Notes: generated by a model from the sequence alone, not told the origin. A stretch of 64,000 nt of DNA from CAWCUK01 sp963798775 (GCA_963798775.1 CAWCUK010000004.1:248001-312000), one strand, 5' to 3'; positions 1-10,727 are shown, counted from the first letter of the stretch. Numbers and translations: made by a program.

Positions 1-1918
1 GATGGTTTATGGTTTTACCTTGTTATTACAATGCCTTCTGTTTTTATCGGAATTGCTCTGGCGGTTCTTTCTCTGGCATTTTTCAAACGTTTTACAATCT
101 TATCTTTCGTAATTATTTATATTTTTATTTTACTTATTCCTCTTGGAGAATTTTACTTCAACCCTCAGATATATTTTTTCAATCCTTTTTTTGGATATTA
201 TCCCGGCACAATTTACGATGAAGGGATAAGTGTAAATCTTAAATTAATTTCTTACCGGTTTTTTAATCTTATTTTCTTTTCGGCGCTTTTTTATGCGGGA
301 TACAATATACTTTTTAAGAATAATTTAATTTCTAAAAAAGCACTTTTCTTTTTTACTGTTTTAGCGGCTCTGCTATTCTATTATTTATCTCCTTTTTTGG
401 GTTATTCAACTACTTTTAATCGTTTAGATTCTGAATTAAATAATAAAATAATTACTGAGCATTTTGTTATTCATCTTCCGTCCTGAATTAAATGAAAAAC
501 AGCAGAAAGTTTTAGTTGTTTACCATGAGTATTTTTATGATGAATTAAAGAAATTTTTCAAAGAAGATATTCCCGGTAAAATAAATTCTTATATTTTCAG
601 CAACAGCGGACAGAAGAAAATTTTATTCGGTTCCGCAAATGCTGATGTAACTAAAACCTGGATGTATTCAACTTTTGTTACCTTTTCAAATTATGATGTT
701 ACTCTTAAACATGAATTTGCACATTGTTTTGCGGCAAATTTCGGAACGGGAATATTTAAGGTGGCCGAAGGTATAAATCCTTCGCTTATTGAGGGAATTG
801 CCGTTGCCGCCGATCCGGTTTATGACGAAAATACCATTGATTATATGGCCGCTTTGGCATATAAAAATTCCTATAAGGTCGATCTTTCAAAATTGTTTTC
901 CGGGTTTAATTTTTTTACTCAAAATTCATCTGTTTCATATATTTATTCAGGGTCGTTCACTCAATTTTTAATTGATAATTTTGGTATTGAAAAATTTAAG
1001 AAAATATATTCTGATACAGATTTTCACAAAGTTTATGATGAATCGTTAAACAATTTATTAGAAAAATATTATGTCTATCTTTCGGGAATTGAAGTAGGCA
1101 ATAGAATAGATCAGGCTAATTATTATTTCGGAAGAAAGTCTATTTTTTATAAAGTTTGTCCCAGATATGTTGCCGATAGATTAGATGAAGCGTGGGAATT
1201 ATTCGGAAATAAGCAGTATAAAGATTCAGAAGTATTATTTAATAAAATTTTGAGTTTAACTAATAATTATTCTGCCTTAATCGGATATGCAAATTCACTT
1301 TCTGAACAGAAGAAAAATAAGGAAGCAATTAAATTTTTAGAAAAAAATATTTCCGATTATTTAAATACTTCATTTTACTATAATATTGAATTTGAAATAG
1401 CTGATCTTTTAAGTGAAGAATTTTGTATTGAAAAAGCGGATTCAATTTATTCTGAAATTATTGATCAAAATCCTAATAGGCGGCTAACTTACTTAAGCAA
1501 AGTAAGGCAGTATCTTGGCGCAAGAGATAGTTTGCTAACTTTATATTTAAAAGGAAACGACGCGGATAAATATATAATTCTAAAACAGTTGAGTTATGAA
1601 AAATATAATTTTAATGTTATTCCGGTTTTAATTAATTTATCGCGTCTACAGGATGAAGAATATTCTCTTTTCTTAAAGCAGTTCGATAAAACTATACATG
1701 TTACAGATTTTTCTTCGGCTTACGCAATGTTTAAACTTTCTAAATATATGATTGATAATTTGGATTTTAACAGAGGAAGAAAAATGGCCGCGCTTGCTAT
1801 GCGTTATAAAAAGAATTGGAATTTTTCTACTCTCTCTAGGGATAATTATAAAAAAGCAGAATGGTTCTATACAAACGGTGATTCAATTTTAAATAAAATA
1901 GAATTTAAACTCGAGTAA
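1..1918 (+). CDS. membrane-anchored metallopeptidase-like protein with TPR-like tail (5' partial, one frameshift)
   Basis: The reading frame is open to base 1, so the start lies upstream. The first part (to about base 480) encodes at least three hydrophobic segments. It then reaches a TEHF motif, which in such proteins precedes a gluzincin peptidase domain. The frame breaks near base 478 (an extra C in a short C/T run) and resumes with RPELNEKQQ, continuing to base 1918. The second part has KHEFAH, a zinc-binding HExxH-like motif, followed by SLIEGIA, where the Glu could be the third ligand. The C-terminal half is helical and looks like TPR repeats. The role is unknown; membrane-linked proteolysis is an inference. 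It resembles the N-terminal domain of the large protein at 53028. The frameshift is probably a sequence error, because both halves join cleanly. Confidence 0.6.
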
Positions 1919-1924
1919 AAAATT

Positions 1925-3049
1925 ATGAATACGCCCGAGAAAACCATAGCTAATAATACAAGAGCAATTTCATATTTCCTTGGATTTATTTCCTTAGTTG
2001 TTTTTGTATTTATTTTAATGGCTTTGCAGGAAATTTTAATTCCTGTTACTTTTGCCATCTTCTTAACTTACCTTTTTCATCCTCTGGTGGAATTGCTGAT
2101 GAAGTATAAAATTCCTAAATGGGTGAGTGTTATTTTAATTCTTATTTTTGTTTTCGGCGTTTATTATTTATTCGGACTTCTTGTTGTTTCTAATTATAAT
2201 ACTTTTGTTGAAAAACTCGCTTCTTATTCTACTAATCTTTCCGCGTTTGTTCAGCAGATTTTGGCTCCGTTTAATTTAACTATGAATGAATTCGCGCAGA
2301 TGCTGAACATTCATGTTGAGCAGTTTGATCTTGGATCAATTTTCCAAAGTTTATTTAAGGCAGGAATTATTCAAGATGCTTTTAATTCTCTAACTTCATT
2401 GCTTGGTTCATTTTTTATAGCGATGATTTTCTGGATTTTCATGATTTTAGGTAAGAAAAAATTTGAAGAAAGACTACAGGTTGCCTTCGCTTCCCGTAAA
2501 AAATTTATAGACACCAATATTGCGTCAATAAATATTCAGCTTCAATCTTATATTATTATTAAGACAATAATAAGTTTTTTAACAGGACTAATTGTAACCA
2601 TAATTTTATGGCTTTATCATATTGATTTTGCGCTTATCTGGGGAATTTTAACTTTTATTTTAAATTTTATTCCTAATATCGGTTCTTTAATCGCAACAGT
2701 TTGTCCTATCCTAATTTCACTTTTAGATTACGGATTCGGATTTACAACAATTTCTTTAACAATACTTTTACTAGTAAACCAAAATGTTATGGGAAATATA
2801 ATTGAACCTAATTTTTTAGGAAGGCAATTGGATTTAAGTCCTGTTTTCGTTTTATTCTCACTGATTTTTTGGGGATGGATTTGGGGTTTTGCGGGAATGT
2901 TTTTGGCGGTTCCGATTGCTGCCGCTATCAAAATTTTATTTAGCAATATTGAGCCTTTAAAACCGATTGCCGTAATAATGGGCAGTAAAGCTGTGCCTAT
3001 AGAAGAAATTGAAAATGTCCATAAAAGTATAAATATTAAAGAAAATTAA
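1925..3049 (+). CDS. AI-2E family transporter (PerM/DUF20 type permease)
   Basis: This is a 374-residue integral membrane protein with about eight predicted membrane segments. Its arrangement is that of the AI-2E transporter (PerM) family: two N-terminal hydrophobic hairpins, a soluble loop (about residues 90-160), then four closely spaced C-terminal helices. The family signature is seen in the segments WGILTFILNFIPNIGS and EPNFLGRQLDLSPVFVLFS. Length is usual for the family. The gene starts six bases after the preceding peptidase gene, so the two are probably co-transcribed. Substrates vary in this family (autoinducer-2 export in a few, Na+/H+ antiport in others), so none is assigned. Confidence 0.85.
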   Translation: MNTPEKTIANNTRAISYFLGFISLVVFVFILMALQEILIPVTFAIFLTYLFHPLVELLMKYKIPKWVSVILILIFVFGVYYLFGLLVVSNYNTFVEKLASYSTNLSAFVQQILAPFNLTMNEFAQMLNIHVEQFDLGSIFQSLFKAGIIQDAFNSLTSLLGSFFIAMIFWIFMILGKKKFEERLQVAFASRKKFIDTNIASINIQLQSYIIIKTIISFLTGLIVTIILWLYHIDFALIWGILTFILNFIPNIGSLIATVCPILISLLDYGFGFTTISLTILLLVNQNVMGNIIEPNFLGRQLDLSPVFVLFSLIFWGWIWGFAGMFLAVPIAAAIKILFSNIEPLKPIAVIMGSKAVPIEEIENVHKSINIKEN

Positions 3050-3060
3050 ATTTGATATAT

Positions 3061-4464
3061 GAATTTTAAGAATGAATTAGAAAAATATTACTTCCTTAAT
3101 GATGCCGTTATTACGGCTGATGAATTGAATGTTAATGCTTTTATTATCGGCGGGTTTGTTAGAGATCTTATTTTAAAAGAGAAAAAAATGAAATAGATTT
3201 TTTAATAATTGGTAACGGAACCGAATTTGCAAAAGTATATTCGGAAAAATTAGGAATAAAAAGAGTAGCGGTTTTTAAGAATTTCGGAACAGCACATTTC
3301 CGAATAGACGATTTTGATTTGGAATTTGTCGGCGCGCGTAAAGAATCGTATAGTAGAAACAGCCGCAAACCGGAAGTATTTGCAGGAAGTTTTGAAGAAG
3401 ATATTGAAAGGCGCGATTTTACAATAAATACTCTGGCGGTTTCGGTAAATAAAGAAAATTTTGGTGAAGTTATAGATACATATAATGGTTATAAGGATAT
3501 TCAAAATAAAATAATTAAAACTCCTGTTGATCCTGTAATTACTTTTGATGACGATCCCTTAAGAATTATGCGCGCAATCCGTTTTGCTTCGCAGCTTAAT
3601 TTTAAGGTTGATGAAAAAATAATTGCCGCCGCCGAAATTCTAAGAGAAAGATTAAAAATTGTTTCTCAAGAAAGAATTTCCGACGAATTTTTAAAAATTC
3701 TCGCGTCGCCAAAACCATCGGTAGGATTAAAACTTCTTTTTAACAGCGGAGTAATGGATGTTGTCTTCCCTGAAATTTCTAATCTTGCCGGAGTTGATCA
3801 GCGGAAGGATTTTCATCATAAAGATGTATTTCTTCATACTTGCAAAGTTGTCGATAACATTTCCGTAGTGACCGACAAACTGTGGCTTCGCTTTGCCGCG
3901 CTGGTTCATGATATAGCTAAACCTCAAACAAAAAGATTTGTTGAGGAAACCGGATGGACTTTTCACGGCCACGAAGAAATGGGCGCGAGAATGATGAAAT
4001 CCATTTTCAAAAGATTAAAACTTCCGTTTACTCAACTTGAATATGTAGAAAAACTTGTCCGGCTTCATCTTCGTCCTATTGCGCTGGCAAAAGAAGAAGT
4101 TACCGATTCGGCAATTAGAAGATTAATTGTATCCGCAGGAGAAGATTTAGAGGATTTAATAACTCTTTGCCGAGCTGATATTACAAGTAAAAATCCGACA
4201 AAAGTAAGTAAATATCTTGAGAATTATGAAAAAGTAATGAAAAAAGTTTGGGAGGTTGAAGAAAAAGATAAACTAAGAAGTTTTCAATCGCCCGTGCGCG
4301 GAAATGAAATTATGGAAATCTGCAATTTAAAACCTTCCAAAAAAGTAGGGGAAATTAAACAAGCCATAGAAGACGCGATACTTGACGGGAAAATCGGCAA
4401 TAATCATGAAGAAGCTTATGAATATCTTTTAAAAATAAAGGATGATTTTATAAATGAAAAATGA
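3061..4464 (+). CDS. cca: CCA tRNA nucleotidyltransferase / poly(A) polymerase family, HD domain (one frameshift)
   Basis: The enzyme adds or repairs the 3' CCA end of tRNAs. The N-terminal nucleotidyltransferase motif GGFVRDLIL sits about 35 residues from the ATG at 3061. The frame then breaks in a run of seven A at 3182-3188; adding one A restores it. The rest follows as EIDFLIIGNG, the ERRDFTINTLA motif, RIMRAIRFA (nucleotide recognition), and a C-terminal HD domain with HHKDVFLHT and LVHDIAKPQT. The restored protein is about 467 residues, normal for HD-containing bacterial enzymes. The first carboxylate of the usual DxD is Glu here (EID). The break is in a homopolymer of a near-essential gene, so a sequence error is likely. 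Confidence 0.85.
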
Positions 4465-4510
4465 TAATCCGGATAAAAAACCTTTAACTTATGGGCAAAA
4501 AAAAATTAGC
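4454..4510 (+). other. possible very small ORF overlapping the end of cca
   Basis: An ATG at 4454 overlaps the cca stop by 11 bases and reads MKNDNPDKKPLTYGQKKN before a stop. The stop follows a run of nine A. One extra A would extend the frame to about 31 residues (ending in CCDVPYK). No family is recognised, and no further coding signal is seen between here and 4737. It could be a fragment of a small protein or chance. Confidence 0.15.
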
Positions 4511-4737
4511 TGCTTTATTTAAGTGCTGTGATGTGCCGTATAAATAATTATTTTACCGTTCATAAAGTAAACCCGCAATAGTTCCTTATATCATATATTT
4601 TTGTATCAGAAAGTATTCATAATTATTGTTCTAAAAGTACTTTTATAAAATCAGTTGTAACTTTTACTTAAAGTTGACTGTCTAACAATACAAGAAAAAT
4701 ATACTAACAGTTTTATTCATTATTGGAGAAGATGCTG

Positions 4738-6085
4738 ATGCGTACAATCCTAAGTATTTTATTCCTATCAATTTTCGCGCTTTCCGGATACGGACAAAGT
4801 CAATTATCACTTGATGAGGCAATAAGTATTGCACTGCAGCGAAACACAATGTTAAGAAAAGCTTCTAATCAAATTGATGCTTATGAATCTAATGTAAAGG
4901 CTGCTTATGGGAATTTTCTGCCTTCATTAAGTGCGAACGGCAACTGGATATTGGTCCCGCACCGAAGATCAAGGCGGAGTAATTAATTTTGGCGGGTATA
5001 CACTTCAAACTCCTCAATCTAGTGAGGAATCAAGAACTTATTCCGCCAGTGCAAACGCAAACTGGACTTTATTCGACGGCCTTTCAAATTTTGCGCAACT
5101 TTCCAGAGATCAAAATAATTTGGAAGCAGCCAATTTTAATTTAGAGAGACTAAAACAAGATATAGTTTTCCAAACTATTTCCTATTATTATGCTGTTGTT
5201 AACAATAAACAACTGTTAAAAGTTAAAGAAGACGATGTTAAATGGAACCAAAGAAATCTTGAAACAATAAACGAAAAGAATAAATTAGGTGCGGTAACTA
5301 TGGCCGATGTTTATTCCCAAAAAGTGAAATTAGGAAACGCGGAATTAGGTTTAGTTCAAGCACAAAATGATTTTGAAACATCCAAAAGTAATCTTCTCTA
5401 TTATCTTGGCTTAGATGTATTAAAAGAATATAAATTTTCTGATTCTCTTGCGGTTACCGATGTTGATTTAATTAGTAAAAAATTGGATACCGATTATAAT
5501 AATCTCTCATCGCTTGTAAATGAAGCGATGCAAAATAGATATGATTATAAAGGAGCGAAATTAAATTTAGAAAGTGCTTATAATGATATTACAATCGCGC
5601 GTTCCGGTCATTTTCCGCGCATTACTAATAATTTAAGTTATAATATAAGAGGGCAAAGTTTAAAAACCATTGATGATTCTAAAACTTATCAAGTGGGATT
5701 AACTTTAAGTATTCCTATTTTCAGCGGATTTTCGGTTGAGAATAGAGTTGAACAAGCTCAAGTTGCGGCAAAAAATCAAGAAGTAGATATTAATGATATG
5801 GAACGTGAAATTAAAAAAGATATTCAAAAAACATATTTAGACATACAGGCGGCACAAAAAGCGCTTGAGGTTAGTAAAAGTAATGTTGCGGCTGCCGAAG
5901 AAAATAGAAAAATTGAACAGGAAAAATATTCGTTGGGTTCCGGTACGCTGTTAAATGTTTTAATCGCTAGTTCAGATTATACCACAGCACTTACTAATTA
6001 TATAAATTCTCAGTTTCAATATGTTCAGTTAAGTGAACAACTTAAATATTACCTGGGAGTCTTAAATTATAAACAGTACGAATAA
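4738..6085 (+). CDS. TolC-like outer membrane efflux protein (one frameshift)
   Basis: This is an outer membrane channel of the TolC/OEP family, the exit duct of the efflux system encoded downstream. The ATG at 4738 is chosen because GGAG lies nine bases upstream and it opens a clean signal peptide (MRTILSILFLSIFALSGYGQ). The mature protein begins with LSLDEAISIALQRN, the typical first OEP helix, and the second OEP repeat lies in the C-terminal half. The frame breaks at 4948; removing one base gives NWYWSRTEDQGG and joins the two parts. Restored length is about 449 residues, normal for the family. It is first in the operon with a MacA-like adaptor, an ATPase and three permeases. Confidence 0.87.
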
Positions 6086-6131
6086 TAAGTGCTTAAAAAT
6101 TTTGAAAAAAATATCATAGGAGAATATTTCA

Positions 6132-7415
6132 ATGGCTAATGGTAAAGCTAAAAAATCAAAAAAGAAATTCTACATCTTCGGAGGGATTATAATTGTTGTA
6201 GTTGGATTAGTTCTTATTGCCTTATTAGGCGGAAGTAAAGAAGAAATAGTCCAAGTTCAAACAGAAAAAGTAGTAAAGAGAAATATTACTCAAACTGTTG
6301 CCGCAACCGGAAAAATAAATCCTGAATTTAAGGTAATAATTACTCCTGAAGTTACAGGTGAAATAGTTAATCTTCCGGTAAAAGAAGGTGATGTAGTAAA
6401 AAAAGGTGATCTTTTAATAAAGATTAAAGCTGACGCGTATATGGCACAAAAGCAAAGAGCTGAAGCGACTTTACAATCATCAAAATCTACTCTCTCAATG
6501 CGAAAAGCCGAGTTGGATAAAATAACTTCAGATTATAATAGAATAAAAGAATTACACAACAAGAAACTTGCAAGTGATTCCGAATTAGAAGCAGCAAAAA
6601 GTAACTATCTTTCTACTAAAGCCGCTTATGAAGGTGCCGAAGCAAATGTTAAACAAAATGAAGCATCTTTGAATGAAACATTGGATCAATTAAGCAAAAC
6701 TACAATTTATTCACCTATGGCCGGTACAATAACTCAACTAAATGTTGAATTAGGCGAAAGAGTTTTGGGAAGCGGATTCAGTCAGGGTACAAATATTATG
6801 ACAGTTTCGGATTTAAGTAATATGGAAGCTTCTGTTGATGTTGATGAAAACGATGTAGTTTTAATTGCTATGGGAGATACCGCAAGAATTAAAGTTGATG
6901 CTTTCGGCGATGAAATTTTTAGAGGTACTGTAACTCAAATTGGTAATTCGGCTATCTCATCGGGATTAGGAACACAAGAACAAGTTGTTAATTTTGAAGT
7001 AAAATTAAAATTACTCGATTTAGACAAAAATCTTCGTCCCGGTATGTCGTGTAATGCTACAATAGAAACAGAAACAAGAAAAAATGTACTTAGTGTACCA
7101 ATTCAAAGTGTTACGGCAAGAACAGGCGGACCGCAAATGGGCGAGGGTAATCAAAATGAAGAAGAAAATCCCCAAGCTAAGAAAAAAGAAAGCCAGAAAT
7201 TACAAGAAATAGTATTTTTAGTTAATAACGGCCATGCAAAATCTGTAAAAGTTGAAACCGGAATTAGCGATGATAATTATATACAGATTACAAAAGGATT
7301 ATCCGGTGACGAAACAGTAGTAAGCGGCAGCTATAGAGCAATTTCGAGAGAACTTAATGATGGTTCTACTATTAGAGTAGAAAAAAAAGGCAACTCTTTT
7401 AAGAAAAACTCATAA
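6132..7415 (+). CDS. MacA-like periplasmic adaptor (HlyD/RND-type membrane fusion protein)
   Basis: This 427-residue adaptor bridges an inner membrane transporter and a TolC channel. It has a short cytoplasmic lysine-rich start, one membrane anchor (about residues 14-31), a lipoyl/barrel-sandwich half (VTGEIVNLPVKEGDVVKKGD), a coiled-coil hairpin (about 100-180), the second lipoyl half (SPMAGTITQLNVELGERV), a beta-barrel domain and a membrane-proximal domain. A charged, low-complexity insert (QNEEENPQAKKKE) lies near residue 345. GGAG eight bases upstream supports the start. It sits between tolC-like and macB-like genes, which fits a MacAB-TolC export pump. The cargo is unknown: antibiotic, peptide or lipid-like molecules are all possible. 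Confidence 0.9.
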   Translation: MANGKAKKSKKKFYIFGGIIIVVVGLVLIALLGGSKEEIVQVQTEKVVKRNITQTVAATGKINPEFKVIITPEVTGEIVNLPVKEGDVVKKGDLLIKIKADAYMAQKQRAEATLQSSKSTLSMRKAELDKITSDYNRIKELHNKKLASDSELEAAKSNYLSTKAAYEGAEANVKQNEASLNETLDQLSKTTIYSPMAGTITQLNVELGERVLGSGFSQGTNIMTVSDLSNMEASVDVDENDVVLIAMGDTARIKVDAFGDEIFRGTVTQIGNSAISSGLGTQEQVVNFEVKLKLLDLDKNLRPGMSCNATIETETRKNVLSVPIQSVTARTGGPQMGEGNQNEEENPQAKKKESQKLQEIVFLVNNGHAKSVKVETGISDDNYIQITKGLSGDETVVSGSYRAISRELNDGSTIRVEKKGNSFKKNS

Positions 7416-7432
7416 TTAAATCGGTATTAAGA

Positions 7433-8152
7433 ATGAATATAATAAATATTGAACATATTGCTAAAGTATATCAAGTAGGTTCTGAAGAAGTTCATGCTTT
7501 GCGGGATGTAAGTTTAAAAATTGATAAAAACGAATATGTTGCGATTATGGGCCCGTCGGGTTCCGGTAAATCTACTTTAATGAATATGCTTGGCTGTTTG
7601 GATACACCCACTTCCGGAAAATATGATTTCACCGGAGTTAGTGTAAGCGAAATGAGCGATAATGAATTAGCCGCTATTAGAAATAAACAAATTGGTTTTG
7701 TATTTCAAACATTTAATCTTCTTTCCCGTTCCGATGCATTACATAATGTGGAACTACCGCTCATTTATGCCGGTGTTTCTTCTTCCGAAAGAAAAGAACG
7801 CGCCGAACAGGCATTAATAGATGTGGGACTAAGCGACAGAATGCATCATAAACCTAATGAATTATCCGGCGGTCAGCGGCAGAGAGTAGCGGTTGCACGT
7901 GCTATTGTTACTCGTCCTTCTATTATTCTGGCTGATGAACCCACCGGTAATTTGGATTCCAGAACCGGTGAAGAAATTATGATCCTTTTTAATGAAATTT
8001 ACGAAAAAGGGAATACGATAATTTTAGTTACTCACGAAGAATATATTGCCGAACATGCGGCCCGAGTAATTAGAATTAAAGATGGATTAATTGAATCGGA
8101 TACAGAAGTAGTTAATAGATATATTCCTAAAAACAGGGTTGCTCAAGATTAA
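7433..8152 (+). CDS. MacB/LolD-type ABC transporter ATP-binding protein
   Basis: This 239-residue ATPase energises the permeases that follow. All catalytic motifs are intact: Walker A GPSGSGKST at residues 40-48, Q-loop FVFQTFNLL, signature LSGGQRQRVAVARA, Walker B IILADEPTGNLD, and H-loop LVTHE. This is the pattern of the MacB/LolD/FtsE group, in which ATPase and FtsX-like permease are often separate chains. It begins 17 bases after the adaptor gene. It is the only ATPase in the operon, so it may serve all three downstream permeases. Confidence 0.93.
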   Translation: MNIINIEHIAKVYQVGSEEVHALRDVSLKIDKNEYVAIMGPSGSGKSTLMNMLGCLDTPTSGKYDFTGVSVSEMSDNELAAIRNKQIGFVFQTFNLLSRSDALHNVELPLIYAGVSSSERKERAEQALIDVGLSDRMHHKPNELSGGQRQRVAVARAIVTRPSIILADEPTGNLDSRTGEEIMILFNEIYEKGNTIILVTHEEYIAEHAARVIRIKDGLIESDTEVVNRYIPKNRVAQD

Positions 8153-8210
8153 GATGATAAAATGATAACATCGTTTTTCTTGTTTTTGAAACTATAAAGA
8201 AAGTTTGATT

Positions 8211-9446
8211 ATGAGCAATTTATTATTTGAAATTAAAGAAAGTATGCTAATTGCTTTAAGGGCAATAAGAGCAAATAAATTTAGGGCCGCGCTTACAATG
8301 CTGGGTATTGTAATCGGTATAACGGCTGTAGTTACAATGAGTATGGCTATAAAAGGTATTGATAATTCTTTTCAAAAAGGAATAAGTGCGCTCGGTACAG
8401 ATGTCTTATATGTAGATAAATACGCCTGGTTTTCAAATGTTGACTGGTGGAAGATCAGAAACCGCAGAAACATTTCCATGGAAGATTATGAAAAGTTTAG
8501 AGAAATGGCTAAAGTTCCTGCTGCCGTTGCGCCGGTTACAAATTCAAGACAAACAGTAAAATATAAAGACAATAATATTGAGGGAGTTTTTTTAACAGGT
8601 TCAAATGCGGATTATGTTAAAACTACCAATTTTACTTTTGAAACCGGACGATTTTTTACCGATATAGAAAGCAAAAGTTCTAGAGATGTTGCTGTAATAG
8701 GAAGCGAAGTAGCCAAGAATTTATTCCCTTTAGGGAATGCGCTTGATAAAACTATAAAAATCGGAGGGATAAATTTTAAAGTGATAGGAGTGCTTTCCGA
8801 GCAAGGCAGTTTTATTCTCGGCCCGTTTAATCCCGATAATCAAGTGTTTATTCCTATTGGAACTATATTTAAATATTTTATCGGTTCATCGCACAGAACA
8901 ATAACTATAAATGTACGTGCTCAATCTCCGGCCATGATTCCGGAAACTAAAGCCGAAGCTGAAGGAATAATGCGAAAAATAAGAGGTCTTTCTTATGATG
9001 AGGAAAATGATTTTTCTATAAATCAGCAGGAAGGTATGATGGATACATATAATAAAGTAGTAGGTGTAATTCAAATTGCCGGATTATTTATTACCGGACT
9101 CGCCTTATTTGTCGGAGCTATAGGAATTATGAATATTATGTTTGTTTCCGTCAAAGAAAGAACTCGAGAAATAGGAGTAAGAAAGGCAATTGGTGCAAAG
9201 CGAAGGACAATTTTAGGCCAATTTATTTTCGAATCATCCGCTATTTGTCTTCTTGGCGGTATGGTCGGTTTATTACTAGCTATTCTTCTAAGCTTAGTTG
9301 TAAATCAATTTATTCCGACTTCCGTACAATATGATGCGGTTATAATAGCAATTGGTGTTTCACTAATAACCGGAGTAGTTGCGGGTTTTGCGCCTGCATA
9401 TACAGCAGCTAAAATGGATCCGGTAGAAGCGTTGAGGTATGAATAA
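8211..9446 (+). CDS. MacB-like ABC transporter permease (FtsX domain), first of three
   Basis: This is an integral membrane subunit with the MacB periplasmic core between TM1 (about residues 24-45) and three C-terminal FtsX-type helices. The cytoplasmic coupling motif RTREIGVRKAIGAKRRTI precedes the C-terminal helices, and the chain ends with AKMDPVEALRYE, a typical family ending. The ATG at 8211 is preferred over a TTG two codons earlier. Its stop overlaps the start of the next permease (ATGA-type junction at 9446), so translation is probably coupled. It is more diverged from the other two permeases than they are from each other. Confidence 0.9.
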   Translation: MSNLLFEIKESMLIALRAIRANKFRAALTMLGIVIGITAVVTMSMAIKGIDNSFQKGISALGTDVLYVDKYAWFSNVDWWKIRNRRNISMEDYEKFREMAKVPAAVAPVTNSRQTVKYKDNNIEGVFLTGSNADYVKTTNFTFETGRFFTDIESKSSRDVAVIGSEVAKNLFPLGNALDKTIKIGGINFKVIGVLSEQGSFILGPFNPDNQVFIPIGTIFKYFIGSSHRTITINVRAQSPAMIPETKAEAEGIMRKIRGLSYDEENDFSINQQEGMMDTYNKVVGVIQIAGLFITGLALFVGAIGIMNIMFVSVKERTREIGVRKAIGAKRRTILGQFIFESSAICLLGGMVGLLLAILLSLVVNQFIPTSVQYDAVIIAIGVSLITGVVAGFAPAYTAAKMDPVEALRYE

Positions 9447-10678
9447 TGAGAATAGTGGAATTATTTGGAATTTCATTCCAATCATTAAAGGGGAATAAGT
9501 TAAGAACATTACTTACTGTTTTGGGTGTTGTTGTCGGAATATTTTCAATAATTGTTATTATGACAATTATTACTATGCTTCAAACAAGCATCGAAAGCGG
9601 TTTTTCTCAATTAAATAAAAATACTTTCCAAATCCAGAAGTTCCCGGCTATGCGCGGCGGCGGTCCCGGTTCCAGGGATAAATATCGAAATAGAAAAGAT
9701 ATTACTCTGCAGGATTATGAACGATTAAAAGTAATGTTAACACAAGCTCAATATATTGGTGCTGAACAATGGAATTTTGGTAAAGTAATTAAATTTAATA
9801 ATAAAGAAACTAATCCTAATATTTCTATCGGCGGGGTTACAACCGACGCGATGAAAACAAATAATTGGCTTGTTGAACAAGGAAGAGATTTTAGACCTCT
9901 GGACGTTAAATATTCAAACGATGTTTGTATTATTGGGCAGGATGTAGTTGATAAAATATTCACAAATATTAATCCTGTCGGACAAGTTGTTAGAGTTGAC
10001 GGAAGGCCGTTAAAGGTTATAGGTGTATTGGAAAAACAAGCTTCAATGTTCGGGCAGAGCCGAGACAGCTTTGTATTAATGCCGATAACAACATATCAAT
10101 CTATGTACGGCAGAACCGGAAGAAGCATTAATATTACTGTTATGTCATATTCCAAACAAGATTATAACTCTGTTATTGAAGCCGCCACAGGTTATATGAG
10201 AACTATACGCAAAGTTGGTCCCGGTGAAGAAAATGATTTTGATATTTTCAGCAATGAATCTTTAATAACTCAAGTTAATGATATTACCGGCGGAATAAAG
10301 ATAGGCGCGCTGGTTGTTTCAATTATTGCTTTGCTAGCGGCCGGTGTAGGTATTATGAATATAATGCTAGTTTCAGTAACAGAAAGAACAAGAGAAATCG
10401 GTATTCGTAAAGCGATTGGCGCAAGAAAAAGTAGTATATTAATTCAATTTATGATTGAGGCAATTACGCTTTGTTTATTCGGTGGTTTTATAGGAATTGC
10501 CTTAGGTGTCGGAATTGGAAATTTAGCCGGCGGACTTATAAACGCGAAAGCCGCAATTCCTATAAATTGGGTTTTCATCGGTTTATCACTTTGTGTGTTC
10601 GTGGGAATAATATTCGGTACTTATCCTGCCTATAAAGCTTCCAATCTTGATCCGATTGAAGCACTGAGATACGAATAA
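9446..10678 (+). CDS. MacB-like ABC transporter permease, second of three
   Basis: This 410-residue permease has the MacB core plus FtsX topology: TM1 near residues 20-42, a large periplasmic domain, and three C-terminal helices. The periplasmic part starts with a Gly/Arg-rich stretch (MRGGGPGSRDKYRNRKD). The coupling motif RTREIGIRKAIGARKSSI is present and the end is SNLDPIEALRYE. It is closely similar along its whole length to the permease at 10847, which indicates a tandem duplication. It overlaps the previous gene by one base. A likely terminator follows it, which would lower expression of the third permease. Confidence 0.9.
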   Translation: MRIVELFGISFQSLKGNKLRTLLTVLGVVVGIFSIIVIMTIITMLQTSIESGFSQLNKNTFQIQKFPAMRGGGPGSRDKYRNRKDITLQDYERLKVMLTQAQYIGAEQWNFGKVIKFNNKETNPNISIGGVTTDAMKTNNWLVEQGRDFRPLDVKYSNDVCIIGQDVVDKIFTNINPVGQVVRVDGRPLKVIGVLEKQASMFGQSRDSFVLMPITTYQSMYGRTGRSINITVMSYSKQDYNSVIEAATGYMRTIRKVGPGEENDFDIFSNESLITQVNDITGGIKIGALVVSIIALLAAGVGIMNIMLVSVTERTREIGIRKAIGARKSSILIQFMIEAITLCLFGGFIGIALGVGIGNLAGGLINAKAAIPINWVFIGLSLCVFVGIIFGTYPAYKASNLDPIEALRYE

Positions 10679-10696
10679 AATTTATAGAATTAAAAA

Positions 10697-10727
10697 GACT
10701 GCTTTATATTTAAAGCAGTTTTTTTTA
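10697..10727 (+). terminator. intrinsic terminator between the second and third permease genes
   Basis: The inverted repeat ACTGCTTTA / TAAAGCAGT (10698-10719) with a three- to four-base loop is followed directly by about eight T. It lies 20 bases after the second permease stop, so the first five operon genes form one unit with partial or complete stop before the third permease. Confidence 0.75.

Noticed and set aside
4674..4705. TTGACT ... TATACT pair upstream of the TolC-like gene as a promoter
   Set aside because: The spacer is 20 bases, too long for a standard sigma-70 promoter, and AT-rich sequence gives many chance matches.
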